Shown: piece after piece, positions 12,157-24,400 of the stretch
Numbering within the stretch: position 1 is the stretch's first letter
Layout: every line of letters starts with the position of its first letter
Assembly (NCBI GenBank): GCA_004352715.1
Contig: SCFE01000104.1
Location: forward strand, 149,351 to 213,350
Length of the DNA stretch: 64,000 nucleotides
Source: Hofstenia miamia
Taxonomy: Eukaryota; Xenacoelomorpha; Acoela
Direction: 5' to 3'
Program-made: the position numbers and the translations under genes
The notes under the pieces: model-generated
Databases searched by the model: none
What the model saw: only the letters and a program-made list of their open reading frames with translations
What the model was told of the DNA's origin: nothing

Positions 12157-12904
12157 GGGACACAACAGTGATGGTTGCATGTCTAATGCTCTCTCTCAAA
12201 AAATCTTCAATGATATATTTTATGGTATTACAAGTGAAAAAGATGCTCAAGATTTCTTATTTTCCAAGGCGAAAACCCCGCTTTATAAATTATTTCAGAA
12301 ATTAGACGAAAATCTTGCAGCTGAAGCACTATTTTGCCTTTATAAACAAGCAATCAACATGAATGTTGAAACTTGCGCGGAAAATTCAAATTTAGACATT
12401 GTTAGCCACTCGGATGTTAACAATGTTTTAGATGATTTAACAACAATTACAAACTCTCCACAATCGTCCAACATTGATTATACAACTAGAATATCAACAC
12501 CACAATTTAAAGAAAGCATAGTCAAGGAAATTACAAAAGAGACTTCGATTTTATGTATTGGAAATTCAATTCTAAAATATGTTGATACCAAAAAAACTGA
12601 TATATAATGAGGTATGTAGTTTTCATTCATACCCTGGAAAAGATACCACCGCACTTATTGATATTGTGAAATCTTATCAAAAGCAGCACATTAATACTGT
12701 TATACTAAACACAGGTTTAATAGATGCATTAAACGCAACAAGTGAAAAAAGTAAAGCAACAGAGGAATTCAAACTGAATGTACAAAGTCTGATTCAAGAA
12801 GTGCAAGAAAAGTTCACCCCAAAGAAATTGGTACTAACCGAAATCACACCCATTGTAAGAAAGGATAAAATGTCAAAAAATGCCTACATATATTACTTGA
12901 ATTT
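12155..12904 (+). pseudogene. Retrotransposon ORF1 with SGNH-hydrolase-like domain (truncated)
   Basis: The predicted protein begins MGHNSDGCMSNAL and holds, near residues 130-240, ILCIGNSILKYV, then SYPGKDT and VILNTGLIDALN. The GNS and NTG-D positions resemble block I and block III of SGNH/GDSL hydrolase-like domains found in ORF1 of some CR1-type elements. The frame shifts within a seven-A run at about 12588-12594 (VDTKK...), a typical slippage or sequencing-error site. The domain stops near 12900, where the reading jumps into the middle of the endonuclease, indicating a deletion that removed the ORF1/ORF2 junction. Confidence 0.6.
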
Positions 12905-13816
12905 ATTGAACTAAGCCATGACAAATTTGAGAGTATTTGGCTAGAAATAGGAAAATGCAAGAATTCAAGATCAGAAACAAGGCTAATTAATGTGTGCTAC
13001 TCTCCAAAAAAACAATATAGCAAAGAATTTATTGACTACAAGGTGTTAGAAATCCAAAATGCATATCAGTACGGTAAAGATATTTTTGTCTTAGGTGACT
13101 TCAATATAAATTACCTATCGCGTTTGGAATCGCCGCAAATTGAACTTCTTTGTGAATTAACTCAGTTAAACCTTGTTAATGATAAGATCCCAACGAGGGA
13201 TGCATCTCTGATCGATTACTTTCTGACAAATTTAGATGTTTCAAAGTTCACAACATTTGTATATAACTCGTTTTCAGATCATAACCTATGTGTTTACATT
13301 CTAGATAATATAGGCCATACTAACAAAAGGAAAAGGGTTTATGCTCGGAGCTTTAGGTCATTTGATAAGAATTCCTTCAATCAAATGTTACAGAATGTCT
13401 CATGGGACTACATTTATACTTTGAATGATTCTAATGCAATGTTAACTTTCATATTGCATGCAATTGTGAACTGTCTGAATAAAATAGCACCATTCAAATT
13501 GAAATACGTTAGAATTGGGGAACAGAATAGAACAAAAAGTGCAAACATTAAGAATTTAGAAGCGGAAAAACGTAAGGCTTGGGAGAATTTGCTGTTAGAT
13601 CGGTCTGATGCGAACATCAGCTACTTTAAAAATATTAAGCAAAAATTACTCAGTCTTAAAAATTCCCAAAGTAAGTCGAATGCTAAGCATTTCTACGAGA
13701 AATTAGATCAGGCTAAGCAAAAGTGGAAATTTATAAGAAAGTATCTAAACCAAGAAAGTGGGCTTTCTAGTTTTCTAGTAAAATCATTGAAATCAAAGTT
13801 AAGAATCAAATATTAA
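12905..13816 (+). pseudogene. Partial apurinic-like endonuclease plus linker of ORF2
   Basis: Only the C-terminal half of the endonuclease/exonuclease/phosphatase fold is present: FESIWLEI, INVCYSP, then DIFVLGDFNINY (conserved GDFN), DYFLTN and the terminal SDHNLC with catalytic Asp-His. The N-terminal half with the first Asn/Glu residues is missing. The following roughly 150 residues are the basic linker before the RT (AEKRKAWENLL, QAKQKWKFIRKYLN). The frame breaks at about 13800. Confidence 0.8.
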
Positions 13817-15490
13817 CTGACAGCAGAGCAATTGCTAACGAATTAAATCTGACATTCAAAGAGTTAGGAACGTATAAAGGAGACGAAATTCCCTACGAAA
13901 GTAAGATTAAGCCATTGAGCCCTAATTTTTCATTTCAATACATTAACAAAACTAAGTTAATTCAGATAGTGTCCAACTTAGACACTAGCATCTCAAGTGG
14001 CAGTTGTAATATACCAGGCTTCATTATAAAAAATCACATAGACCAGTTCATTGAGCCTCTTTTGTTTGCTTATAATTTTGCAATACATAGTTCGAGTTTT
14101 CCAGAAATACTGAAGAAGGTTAACCCCAATTTTCAAGAAGGGAGACCCAATGATATGCGTTAATTATAGACCTATTGCGGTTACAAATCCCTTTGCAAAA
14201 ATATTTGAGAGGATGCTGTGTCAACAGATAACAACATATTTAAACGAGCAGAATATTCTAGCATCTAAACAATTCGGTTTTCGTGAGGGATTCAGTGCAG
14301 CAGATGCCATTCTCAACCTACTTGAAGGAATCCGTTTCAATTTGAACCAAGGTGTAAGCAGCAGCATTGCTTTGCTTGACATTAGTAAGGCATTTGATAG
14401 CCTAGATTTTCAAATTATGGACAAGAAATTAAGAAATTACGGATTTACAGTACCAGCAAGGCAAATGATTAATAGCTTTTTAAGCGGAAGGAAGCAACGA
14501 GTCAAAATAGAAAATATATTTTCTGAATATACCACAACGACTAAAGGAGTTCCACAGGGAACAGTGCTGGGGCCCATCCTTTTTAACCTCTACGTAAATG
14601 ATATCAACAGACATGTAAATTGTAATATAATACAATATGCTGATGATATATGCTTGGTTGACACTCATATTAGCCCTATTATTGCTACTCACCAATTAGA
14701 AGATAATTATGAAAGCATAAGAAAATATTTTAAGATCAATAAATTAACAATGAATATTCAAAAAACGCAGTTTATAATCTTTACACCAAATGAGGCAAAA
14801 ATTTTTACAAATAAGATCGAACTAAGTACAGGAAAGGAATCTCCACCAATAAAGCCAGCACAGTCTGTAAAATATTTGGGAGTCGAGATCGATAGCAAAT
14901 TAACATTTAAAGCTTTCATCAGTGAAAAAATAAAAAGAATGGTAGCAGGCATCCAGAGTCTTCGGCAAATACGGCACGTAGTAAGAAGCAAGGCCCTGAT
15001 TGAAGCATTGGTGGGCAGTCATTATAAGTATGCATGCACTTTGCTAAACAACATTACAACTGTAGAATCAGAGCGTCTAAATGTAGCATTTAACTGGTCC
15101 TTAGCCACGATGTATTCTATAAATAAGCAGGAAGCAGGTAGTAAGTTAAAAGAAATAAGCATGCTTTCACCAAAGTATTTCACTACTTACGCAAGTCTTG
15201 TAAATATGTATAAATATAGTCGCAAACTTACTAAAAGCACAACATTTCTAGAACAATACGTCAGCTGGAACATGAGAAGTAACAAAAGCCTTAATAAAAT
15301 TTTAATTAAAAGCAAATACTGGCAATTCTCATACACTGTTACCACCTGCCGATTATGGAATAAATTGCCTCAGAACATTCGTTGTGCTTCAACACTAAAC
15401 ATGTTTAAGCGACTTTTAAAGCATAACCTCCTATCTAATCAATACCTATTAGGGTCATCAAAAAAATTAAATGCATGGCGAAATATTTAG
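13817..15490 (+). pseudogene. Reverse transcriptase of the ATT-associated non-LTR element
   Basis: The N-terminal fingers (13817-14160, NLDTSISSGSCNIPGFI) are in one frame; the rest is a single 446-codon frame from 14150. It contains VNYRPIAV, QFGFREGFSAADAI, ALLDISKAFDSL (motif A Asp), GVPQGTVLGPILFNLY (motif B), IIQYADDICLVD (motif C, YADD intact), VKYLGVEID (motif E region) and a thumb/C-terminal region ending CRLWNKLPQNIRCAS, typical of this RT group. The catalytic core is therefore conserved and the copy looks fairly young despite the upstream frameshift near 14150. The final start codon used is an arbitrary in-frame Met. Confidence 0.9.
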
Positions 15491-15731
15491 TGTAGTAATT
15501 ATTTTAATTTTCTTATCAAGTCGTAATTGTGTATTTTTTAACTTATTTTAATCTGTAGCTTAGTTTATTTTTAAGTGTCCTGCTTGTTGTATGTATTATC
15601 AATTTGTAAATATGTCTATATGTATATTGTAAATATTGTGTATATATTTTTGCAAATTTGTAAATATGTGCAGCAGGTTTGGATGGCAGATAAACTAATA
15701 AAGCTATTGAAGACTTATTATTATTATTAGA

Positions 15732-16389
15732 CAGTGATTAGATAATTTTCTGTTTCTCAAAATTTGAAAAAAGATATTTCATTAGTATAATATTTGTTCT
15801 ATTTGTGCAATGTAGGAAAATGCTACATGTAGATCTAAATCATTAATTTTATTAAAGTGGATTTCATTTTCAAATGCTCGCATTACAAAAACTTTTATTT
15901 TAGATTGGCACTAAGAATGCTAAACTGCATTGAAAAGCATTACTCTATAAGGCAAATAGATAATCAGATGATATCTTGGCTCTTAGTGATTTTTTTCATT
16001 ATCTATCTTTATAAATAATTCATATATTTTACTATGAATTAAATTAATTAGTAATTACATTGAAACCTGTAAAACTAGTAAAACACCTTTTAATATCAAT
16101 AACACTAAAATAAAATTTTAATGAAAACAAAATTCTATCAATTTATGTATGTTTTTTCAAATCTCAATAAAAAAACCAAAAAGTATGATGTACATAGAAT
16201 ATTTAATCCTCGAATTTTTAATATCATACCAGTTTTTTAATTCGCATGATCCTGTATGTGTTTTGCATCAAATATTGTACTCTTAGACGTGAGGATTTTG
16301 CGTCAAATATGTTTTCAAATATTAAAAATATTATTATTGTTCAACATTTTATTTATAAGTTAAAAAATTGCCAGAAAAAATCAGTTAGC
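15732..16389. other. AT-rich spacer
   Basis: No coding signal or recognisable element. Confidence 0.5.
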
Positions 16390-17240
16390 ATAGCTTCGGT
16401 TATTTTTACTTATTCTTTTTTCCATCTAAGAAAGTCTTTGAAAAACCGCTCTCTGTGTTCATCGGAAATCTATCGAAGATTAATAATTAAGAAGTTCAGA
16501 TGGCATCTCATCATATGAAGTTTCAAATTCGTGAATATCAAGCATTTCAAAAGGTTTTCTACCATTTCTACATATAGATTATTTCTGTTTTTTGACAGGA
16601 ATGATGACACAACATTTTTTTCAAATTTATCTATTCCTCCCTTTGATCGAGATTTAACAAATCTTCAAATTCGTTGTCAGCTAATAATTTTCGAATATCT
16701 GGTTCATTAAACACACCAGCGTTGATTTTACATTCTGAGATTTTCGGGAAATATGGTTTCAACCGCACTGACTAGAGCTCGGTTCAAGTGACTTGACAAA
16801 CTATTTTATTACACCGAGTTTTATGTGTAATGCATATAAGAATCTTTTTGCAGCTGATTAATGATTTTCTAGCTATGCTGAATTCACCTGAATTATTCTC
16901 TTCTCGATCAGGCCATTCAGTCATAGAATATTGCTCTTTATTTCTTGACGCCATTTGCATTACAAGCAATTATATTGAGTGTACCCACATTGCATCCCAG
17001 TTAGAATTCCAATCATTTTAAAATATCCACATATGGACTCCTGATTTTCATCGTATTTAATTAGATTCAAAATGTTGGCCACAAGCTCATAGTTTTCTTG
17101 TGAAGTTTTTGTAAACGCTACAGAAATTGTCTGGAGTCCTTCCTTATTGTATGTAACACATTCAAAACTCTGTAAATTTCCATCTAGATGTAGATAAGAA
17201 TTTTCTGGTTTGGCAGACAATTCTAGCTTCACCAACAATC
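16390..17240 (-). pseudogene. Decayed transposon-associated protein (HIKLG / SDEH-ERF family)
   Basis: Minus-strand frames give, in order: ENYELVANILNLIKY, ICGYFKMIGILTGMQCGYTQYNC, LHIKLGVIK-FVKSL, NLYVEMVENLLKC, LKLHMMRCHLNFL and ISDEHRERFFKDF. This series matches a protein family repeated hundreds of times in many invertebrate genomes, with hallmarks GD.K....LG.Q.GYTK..C, LPPLHIKLG..KQFVK and SDEHGERFHQDI. I recall no biochemical function; its copy number suggests a mobile-element protein. At least six in-frame stops show that this copy is dead. It is flanked by plain AT-rich spacer. Confidence 0.7.
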
Positions 17241-18008
17241 AAAAAATATCCGAACAGCAAAAATATGTTCAAAAGAAGAAAAATAGATTATGTATTTTTT
17301 TGAAAAAACGATAATAAATATTGGGCATTCTGTTTGTTAATTTTATTTGCTTCACAATGCCATTTAAATCATTGTAAAATAATTTGCTTTCTTTTCAATT
17401 TCCGAAACATGCGCGCAGCTCATGTCGTAATGCATAAGTAGTAAAAGCTGAAATATGCATAAATGAAAAAAAATTAAAAATACGAAAACCTAAATTAGCT
17501 ATTTCTCTTAGAATTGGACTGCAATTTTGAATTATAGTGTTTTAAGACTTTCGTGTTCACCCAGTTGTTTTTGCTCAATATGGTAAATTTTAATTTATGC
17601 AAAGTTCATTTAAAAAGTAATCTAATTAATTGAAACATAACAATCATAAATTACGATGTAATTTGGATCAATAGCTATAAAAAATTTGTGTGTTAATATC
17701 TAAACAAGTTCAAAGCATTTGAAAATTCAGGAGAGACAGAAAATTTAAACTTGGTCAGACTTGTTTTCAGCTTAGAAATATTCTCAACTGAGGCGTCGTC
17801 AAAGTAATGATGGTAGCCTAAAATCACAAAAAATTCTTTACATCTTATTAAATTTTAAAATTTTTTGTTTATAATTGTAATCATCATGATATATGTTTTG
17901 TTACATTATTATTGAATGAATTAAGTAACAGTGCAACTACATATGAACTATTATTTTGAAATAATTTATAAAAATTGCTAAAGTTTGTTCTATAACCTAA
18001 CTATATAG
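17241..18008. other. Spacer / putative intron upstream of the exon at 18009
   Basis: No coding region recognised. If the exon at 18009-18523 is real, part of this is its intron, ending CTAACTATATAG. Confidence 0.4.
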
Positions 18009-18523
18009 GTGCTGCTGCAATAATATTTCCAATAATCTCTCCTAATTGCATTAGTGGCAACCTGGACACTTATGACATAGCTTATAATACATTGTATGGA
18101 GCAACTCTCACCATTCCTTGCAACATCAAAGTTGACTTACTTAACCACTTACAATTCGATAGTAGTGGCTTCAGTAAGCTGTATATTAAAGTGGATAGTT
18201 GCTCAATATGGACAACAACAAATTCATTTTACATCAAGGTGAAGAATGAAACTGGAAAAGCAGTATTTACTGAGTATGTGTATGATAATTCTACACATAC
18301 TGTTCTTCCACAAATATATAGCAATCTCAGTCTAATTTCAAATGATACCTGTGATCTACGATTTACAAATATTGATACTATGCAATTTGGCAAAAAACTT
18401 GTTCCTCCAAATCAAAATTGTCCTTTCTCATACTTTGTCTTCTTCGCAGAAGTTGGAAGTGGTTATCCTTGTCCATTAGCTGACAGAATTTCTCTTCCAT
18501 TTCGTGCCACTTTTTTTGTTTAA
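18009..18523 (+). CDS. Terminal exon of a probable secreted glycoprotein, unknown family
   Basis: An open frame begins right after a splice-acceptor-like CTAACTATATAG (stop codon in frame just upstream at 17993) and runs 171 codons to TAA at 18521. The first residues (AAAIIFPIISPNCISG) could be the end of a signal peptide whose start lies on an upstream exon. The mature part has six cysteines (PNCIS, IPCNI, DSCSI, NDTCDL, QNCPF, YPCPL) and four N-glycosylation sequons (NET, NST, NLS, NDT), the signature of an extracellular domain of about 150 residues. The spacing of cysteines is loosely like an ML-type lipid-binding fold but I cannot assign it. AATAAA signals follow, the last at 18947. The first exon was not found. 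Confidence 0.6.
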
Positions 18524-19274
18524 TGTTTGAAGGAACTTTGGACATATATGGGCCGTGTATATTGACGGGGGTGTATCTCTAACGTCATTGGAACATATTC
18601 TCTTTTGTTATAATATTTGTTGGCGAACACATTTGTTTGCAGTCTATTGTTTAAAAGTAACCATTTTTTTATTCATAAACGTTTTTGGAATTACATAATT
18701 AATAAGTCAAAAATCCCATGAGATTAGAATTGTTTACAGTCTATAGTTAAAAATGTAACAATTTTTCTATTCATATTACATAACTTTGAAATACCATTGA
18801 CATTCTATATACAAAGAATTTACATTGTTAGAATTACATTGTATGTTTAAATTTCTTTGGTAACAATTATTTTCGAACATTGAGAAAAAGACCTGTTTCA
18901 TATACGACACATATGTCAATTACAAAAATAAAAAACTTTTTTAATCAATAAATATTTCCAAGTAAAAATAATTTTGAAATTAAATACATGCTTCCACAGA
19001 TGCATTCTACTTACATGTACTAGTTAATATGTTTGATAAATTAATAATAAATAGACAGGAAGACAAAAATGATTAATTATTAGCTACAATGGTTTTACAA
19101 CAAATTTCTTAAATTTACAATGATTATTATTAATTTATTAATAAATTGTTCATTTGGCGTACAAATATATAATAGTCTTTTATACAGTCTGTAGAATTTT
19201 CATAGTTTTACGGATATCGTTTTATTCGGTAAAATTAAATAACAAATGTTTGAATCAAAGAGATAGTACTCGTT
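18524..19274. other. 3' flank and AT-rich spacer
   Basis: Contains two similar stretches (about 18640-18690 and 18730-18775, both of the form GTTTxCAGTCTAT...ATTCAT), a loose tandem repeat. No coding signal. Confidence 0.4.
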
Positions 19275-20132
19275 AGAAGTGTAATGGCTTATTTCGGTAA
19301 TAATGCAAAATAATTTTTCGGAACTAGTTTATGCAAAAACTCGCAATTTCTAATATTTAATAAACGTACGTGGTAAAACCTACATACATGTTTAAGACAA
19401 GACAAAAATGCAATTTATTCTACACTTTGTTTATAATGATCATATATATCATACTATTAAATTGTCTATTGTGTTAGTAGCTTATTGTTGTTGAGAGAAT
19501 TCTGTAGAAAACAAACAATGCGTATTTGCACATTATGAATTTCACACGAGCGTATCTAAATTAATGACTAATAAATTAAGTGATAGATCACAGTATAAAA
19601 CATGACAATTGAAAGTTTAAACAAATTCAATTAAAAATGTGTATTAAAAAACAAATGACCTTTCTATTTATGATAAAGTATATAATTAATTTAACATTGG
19701 ACAGCAAATTCGCAGCAATTCATTAAAATAAAATTTATTACGTTTTAAAAGAGATATCTGTAAAACTAACTAGTGATAATATTGCAAAAAAGTTTTTAGA
19801 ATCAAAACAATATCTGAGATTTAATTATAAAAATAGCTTACCAAAAAGATTGAAATCTTTCAGAGTAGTTCTTTCATCAATGTGAAATTCCATTATACCA
19901 GTTGTGTATATTCATATGTGTAGAAAGTCAATATTACGTGATTTTATCTATATTCTATTGTTCAAATGTCTAAATGTAGCGAATTATACAAACAGTACAA
20001 CCATGTAAAATTCCATTATGCCACTGTGTGTACAAAGTTGCACTTCTTCAAAGATAATGTTAACATTACGAAGTTTTATCTACATCTCAATGTTCAAATG
20101 TCAAAATGTATCCAATTGTAAACTTGCTATTG
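19275..20132. repeat. Inverted-repeat copy 1 (pairs with 54898-57045)
   Basis: This stretch matches, in reverse complement, 54898-57045 once the 1360-bp Tc1 element in the latter is removed. It includes an internal tandem of about 130 bp (about 19880-20000 and 20000-20130, each with a TGTxAAATTCCATTAT start and a TTCAAATGTC end). Position 19679-19680 (TA) is the unoccupied target site of that Tc1 insertion. Confidence 0.8.
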
Positions 20133-20139
20133 TAACATA

Positions 20140-20420
20140 ATCGTAATCTAATCATATGTGGTCAAAATAAGAAAAAAGAAGAAGAAACTAAGACTGAATA
20201 TTAAAATAAAATATTAATTGTAAAAACATATGATTAAGATTAATTAGTTATTTGTAAATTTATAGTGCAGTAATTTTTGATATTAATTAATTTGGCAAAA
20301 AGGCACTAGACCTAAATCGCAACTGCTAATTAAGGCAGAAGTGCGTAATCGGCAGACGAAAGAAATTTAAAGCGTTTGAAATTGTCAACAACTGGAATTA
20401 GCAGGTACTAGTCAAATATT
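20140..20420. repeat. Dispersed repeat (related to 24550-24858)
   Basis: Shared ordered words include AACATAATC, AAGAAACTAAGACT, GTGCAGTTAAT-like and TTGTCAACAA...TTAGCAGGTA. Divergence is high, so only a family relation is claimed. Confidence 0.5.
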
Positions 20421-20896
20421 TGATTGTTTGTTAATTTTTCACTATAAAAATTGTGTAATTGATCATTTTGGTGATGAAGTTAATTTACTGGATTTACTTT
20501 ACGTTTTTGTATCAGGTTATTTTATTTAATACAATGGAAAGCTAAACGTTTGAGCTCTCGGGTATTCTAGANTTATTTGTAAATTTATAGTGCAGTAATT
20601 TTTGATATTAATTTATTTGGCAAAAAGGCACTAGACCTAAATCACAACTGCTAATTAAGGCAGAAGTGCGTCATCAGCAGACAAACGAAAATTAAAGCAT
20701 TTGAAATTGTCAACAACTGGAATTAGCAGGTACTAGTCAAATATTTGATTGTTTGTTAATTTTTCACTATAAAAATTGTGTAATTGATCATTTTGGTGAT
20801 GAATTGAATTTACTGGATTTACTTTACGTTTTTGTATCAGGTTATTTTATTTAATACAATGGAAAGCTAAACGTTCGAGCTCTCGGGTATTCTAGA
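20248..20896. repeat. 324-bp tandem duplicate across a single N
   Basis: 20248-20571 and 20573-20896 are the same length and differ at roughly a dozen positions. The single N at 20572 marks the join. This is best read as two haplotype or contig ends that overlap and were not merged. Confidence 0.85.
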
Positions 20897-20937
20897 CGGT
20901 GGTTCACGACTCCAGTTAACGGGTGCATCGTGTATAG

Positions 20938-21447
20938 CCGGTGCTTACCCGAGATGCTCATAGGTTAGGTATAAGGATAGGGATTTTTACTCGTATTAGC
21001 TTTCCTATCGTTCGTTGTTCATACTACGATATTTATTACATTATGCTATTACATCTAGCCCTATTAGGAAATTACAAGATCTGTTTGTGTTATCTTGTAC
21101 AGAATTTATTACATATGATTACTAGTGGACTGACGGACTATCAATTCATCCCTTTTGTCATGACTGTATTGATTGTTCACATGTACTCTAGGTTGGCATG
21201 TAATTATTTATATGTAAGGTTATTATATGTAAGAACTCATAACAAGCTAATGCATCCTGGTTGCGAGATTCCCTTAATAGACAACTTCGTTAATAACAAG
21301 AACAATCAATACATTAAATTAATAAGGTATCACACATTATCACTCTCGTACTCATGCACACTATTTCATTACACTGAGTCATCTGAATTGTGGTTGGTGT
21401 CTCTATCGATGTTTCAGTATCATATGGAAATACTCTTTGTAGCGTAA
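20938..21447 (+). CDS. Long open frame without ATG start, unknown
   Basis: About 168 codons are open from just after a TAG at 20935 to TAA. A run this long is unlikely by chance at this base composition, but the frame starts without ATG, is rich in Leu, Tyr, Ile and His, and shows no domain I recognise. It could be an exon, a fragment of a transposon ORF, or the complement of a decayed gene. The local sequence (20890-21700) is less AT-rich than its neighbours. Confidence 0.25.
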   Translation, partial: PVLTRDAHRLGIRIGIFTRISFPIVRCSYYDIYYIMLLHLALLGNYKICLCYLVQNLLHMITSGLTDYQFIPFVMTVLIVHMYSRLACNYLYVRLLYVRTHNKLMHPGCEIPLIDNFVNNKNNQYIKLIRYHTLSLSYSCTLFHYTESSELWLVSLSMFQYHMEILFVA

Positions 21448-24400
21448 TTCTTCAATTCCTCTTTTGTGCTTTGTTGCAGGTCGGGTAAGTGTACCCTGTA
21501 CTTTGTACCCTCTGTCTCATGTCTTGGATCTAAAACAATAGTTGTTAGTTTCGTATCAATACTAGTTGATGAGATAATAGTTTAATCAGTTAACAACTAA
21601 ACAATAGAACTGAAAGAAGAGAGATGGAGATTGGAGTCTGTCACCTACCGTACTATCTAAGGAGGAACCAATTGTCACAGCAGCTCCTAAATTAAGCTAA
21701 GACTTACTAGTATGAAGGTTGGCAAGATTCTATAAGAGTTTTCCTCTGTTTATCTGACTATCAATTCATTCACTTGCATGTAATAATTGATATTCCAAAA
21801 TCTTTCATGCTTTTCTCAAGATGTTCTTATTGTTAATTATTATTTGTTTTGAAGAATTTCAAGTATAACAATTTCATTTGTTTAATGAAAAGCAATATAT
21901 ATTAATATTACTCTAAAAATCAAAGTTTAAGAATTTTGTAAAAATCTATTTCAAGTGTTAATAAATTCAAATATTTATGAAGTTTAAAATTCAATTATGA
22001 AAAGTAATTTTCTATTCTACATTTACACTTTTGACAATCTTGTGCTTAGGCATGTTGTAATGTTAAAGTTTCAATTAAAATTTAAAACTGAGTATTTACC
22101 ATTTTGAAAGATATTTCTAGTTGATAATTGTTAAGTCATTATGCTTAATATAGAGTTTCTATAATTAGAATCAAATAGCAAGACTAAACCAATATTGTAA
22201 ACAAAGAGCAGAACTATCACTGGTTGAATGAAATTAGTATTACCCAATATTTGTGTACAAATATTATTCTGTAGTTTTACATTAATTTGAAATTTACTTT
22301 CTTCAAGAGTGGTTTTGTTTTCTTAATCAGTTTAACTCAATTAACCTTACTTAAAGTATATTTTATTTGGGGGATTATACATGCAGATAATTGAATATGG
22401 CTCAGGGGCACAAACCAATTGCTGCTTGGTAGATGAGCGTAAATTTTGACACCAAGAGCTTTTTGTGGCTTAATTTGGTTTAGTGTAGGTATATGGATAG
22501 CTTATTAGATAAAATAATGAATTCACCATTTATTCACATGTACAATTGCTTAATAATATTTTTTATATGGACTTCCATTTCATTAGGGAGTTCATTATTA
22601 TATATTTTTATGTGAGATGAACAACCCTAGTTTTGAAAATTGAAGAAATAGAAAATGATAAATGAAAAAGCCCACTTAAAGATAATGTTATCTCCTCTGC
22701 AGCTGGAAGTGATTCAGTTCAGCCAGATGCCAATTGCTATGTTATCTACATATAATATTAAGTGTTATATTTAATTCTGAGTGGGTGCAGCATTACGATT
22801 ATTAAGACATTGGAAATTACTGAGACCTGATTCTACAATATATTTGAATTTGAAAATCATAAATTTGTAAATATCAATTGAGCAAGGAGTATTTTTATGC
22901 AAGTATCATTGAAGTTTTAGCATAAAATACATTTTAACTTAACCAGATACAAACAGAGTATATTAAGATTGTATTTGGCTTATTTACTCTCCAAAAATTG
23001 ATATTTAATCACACACTGTTAAAACTACATTATGGTGCACAGATATAATTAAAAATAAATGTGAATAAAAATTACCATTGCCAATTAATATTAAATAGGA
23101 GATCCTTGTTCTTGATAACAATTTGAATCCTTGGGTGTTGCTTATTGAAAACTTCTACAGGCTTCAACTGAAGTCTTCAAAAACTAAATTTCTATCAATT
23201 TTATGCTAATTTTGTGAGGACAGCATATTTATAATTGAGGAGCCATTTGTTAGGAGCCATTTGTTCATCTTAATTCCTTCAACCAGTCCTAAATTGTACA
23301 GTTGGCATATTTCCTACAGAAATTGAGTCAAGATATCTTTATCATCTGGGCTTCCTACTGAAATTTGTTATATTGATTTTCCTGAAGTCAGCATTGGTTG
23401 AAATTTTCCAAAAGAGGAATCAATCTTTTGCTAATAGTTTGCACTGTAGCAAAGAGATTTTTCATCAACTCTGATTTTGTTGACAACCTTAAGCTGATTA
23501 GTATGCAAACAATATTAAAAAAGTTAAAGTTGAAAAACAAGTAAATCTTTTCTAAATATTTAGAAAGATAATTATTTTAAACCATACTTATACATATTTT
23601 AAAAGTTTTAAGGTCAAAATAAGGTCAAAAGTTTATAACCTTTAGAATTAGGTATAAAAATTTGCAATTTTTGTTTTTCAAGGAGAAGCAATACATTAAT
23701 GATTTTCATTAAAAGCTCCTTAAGACTGTCTAATACAAAACCAAAAATTTTTTAATAACAGAAAATCTGAGAAAATTTAATGTTTTGTACTTAAATTGAA
23801 AAGAAAAGCTTAAAAGGGGAGGAAGCCTCTACTCATAAATATACAATGTCATTTCCAATTGATTTAGCTTTAAGAATTTAAGTTTCTTGCTTAAAAAAAT
23901 ATTTGAAAAAATCCTTGCATAATTGCAAACTATTAAAAAAGAACAAGGATTAAAATACTAATAAATATTTTGCAAATATTAATAAAAGGGGTATGATTGT
24001 TTAGAGAGTGAAAACTGCATTCAATAAGGTAATAAAGGAAAAATTAGTGCAAGAAACAAAGTACTATGAAATGAATAGGGCTTCTAAAATGCTTTGAACC
24101 TGAATTAACCTCAATTTTGGATGCTTTGCCAAAAAATGAAAACCATATATTACATGTCTTAGTGAATAATTGGTGCAATTAGTTCATTAATTCTTACAGA
24201 ATATGGATTACTAAGTATAATATGCAATTCTATATTCATGCTTCTTACATCCTAGTTTATTATATTCAGCATAGAATACACAAATTTACCAAAAGCTAAG
24301 AAATGTTTATGTCAATTTTTTAAGTAAGAACATTGTGTTTTTAGTAAAAGTCTAAAGTTTTCTCTAGCTGGAGTCCTGTCATTTCTAGCTTGAATCATAT

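Larger units (their letters stand above)
12157..15731 (+). mobile_element. Non-LTR retrotransposon in an ATT microsatellite
   Basis: The coding order is SGNH-like ORF1 domain, partial apurinic-type endonuclease, then reverse transcriptase, with a 3' UTR ending in AATAAAGC...ACTTATTATTATTATTAG. The 3' tail is TTA repeats and the 5' boundary is an (ATT)n microsatellite, so the element is bracketed by the same trinucleotide. This suggests insertion into, or priming on, ATT repeats. It is defective: one internal deletion and at least three frameshifts. The family is close to the CR1/Jockey side of non-LTR elements by domain order; a precise clade needs an RT tree. Confidence 0.85.

Noticed and set aside
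12041-12250. Poly-Asn and poly-Ile frames
   Set aside because: Translations of the (ATT)n microsatellite.
16246-16518. 90-codon plus-strand frame
   Set aside because: Lies opposite the SDEH-ERF family remnant and is AT-rich noise.
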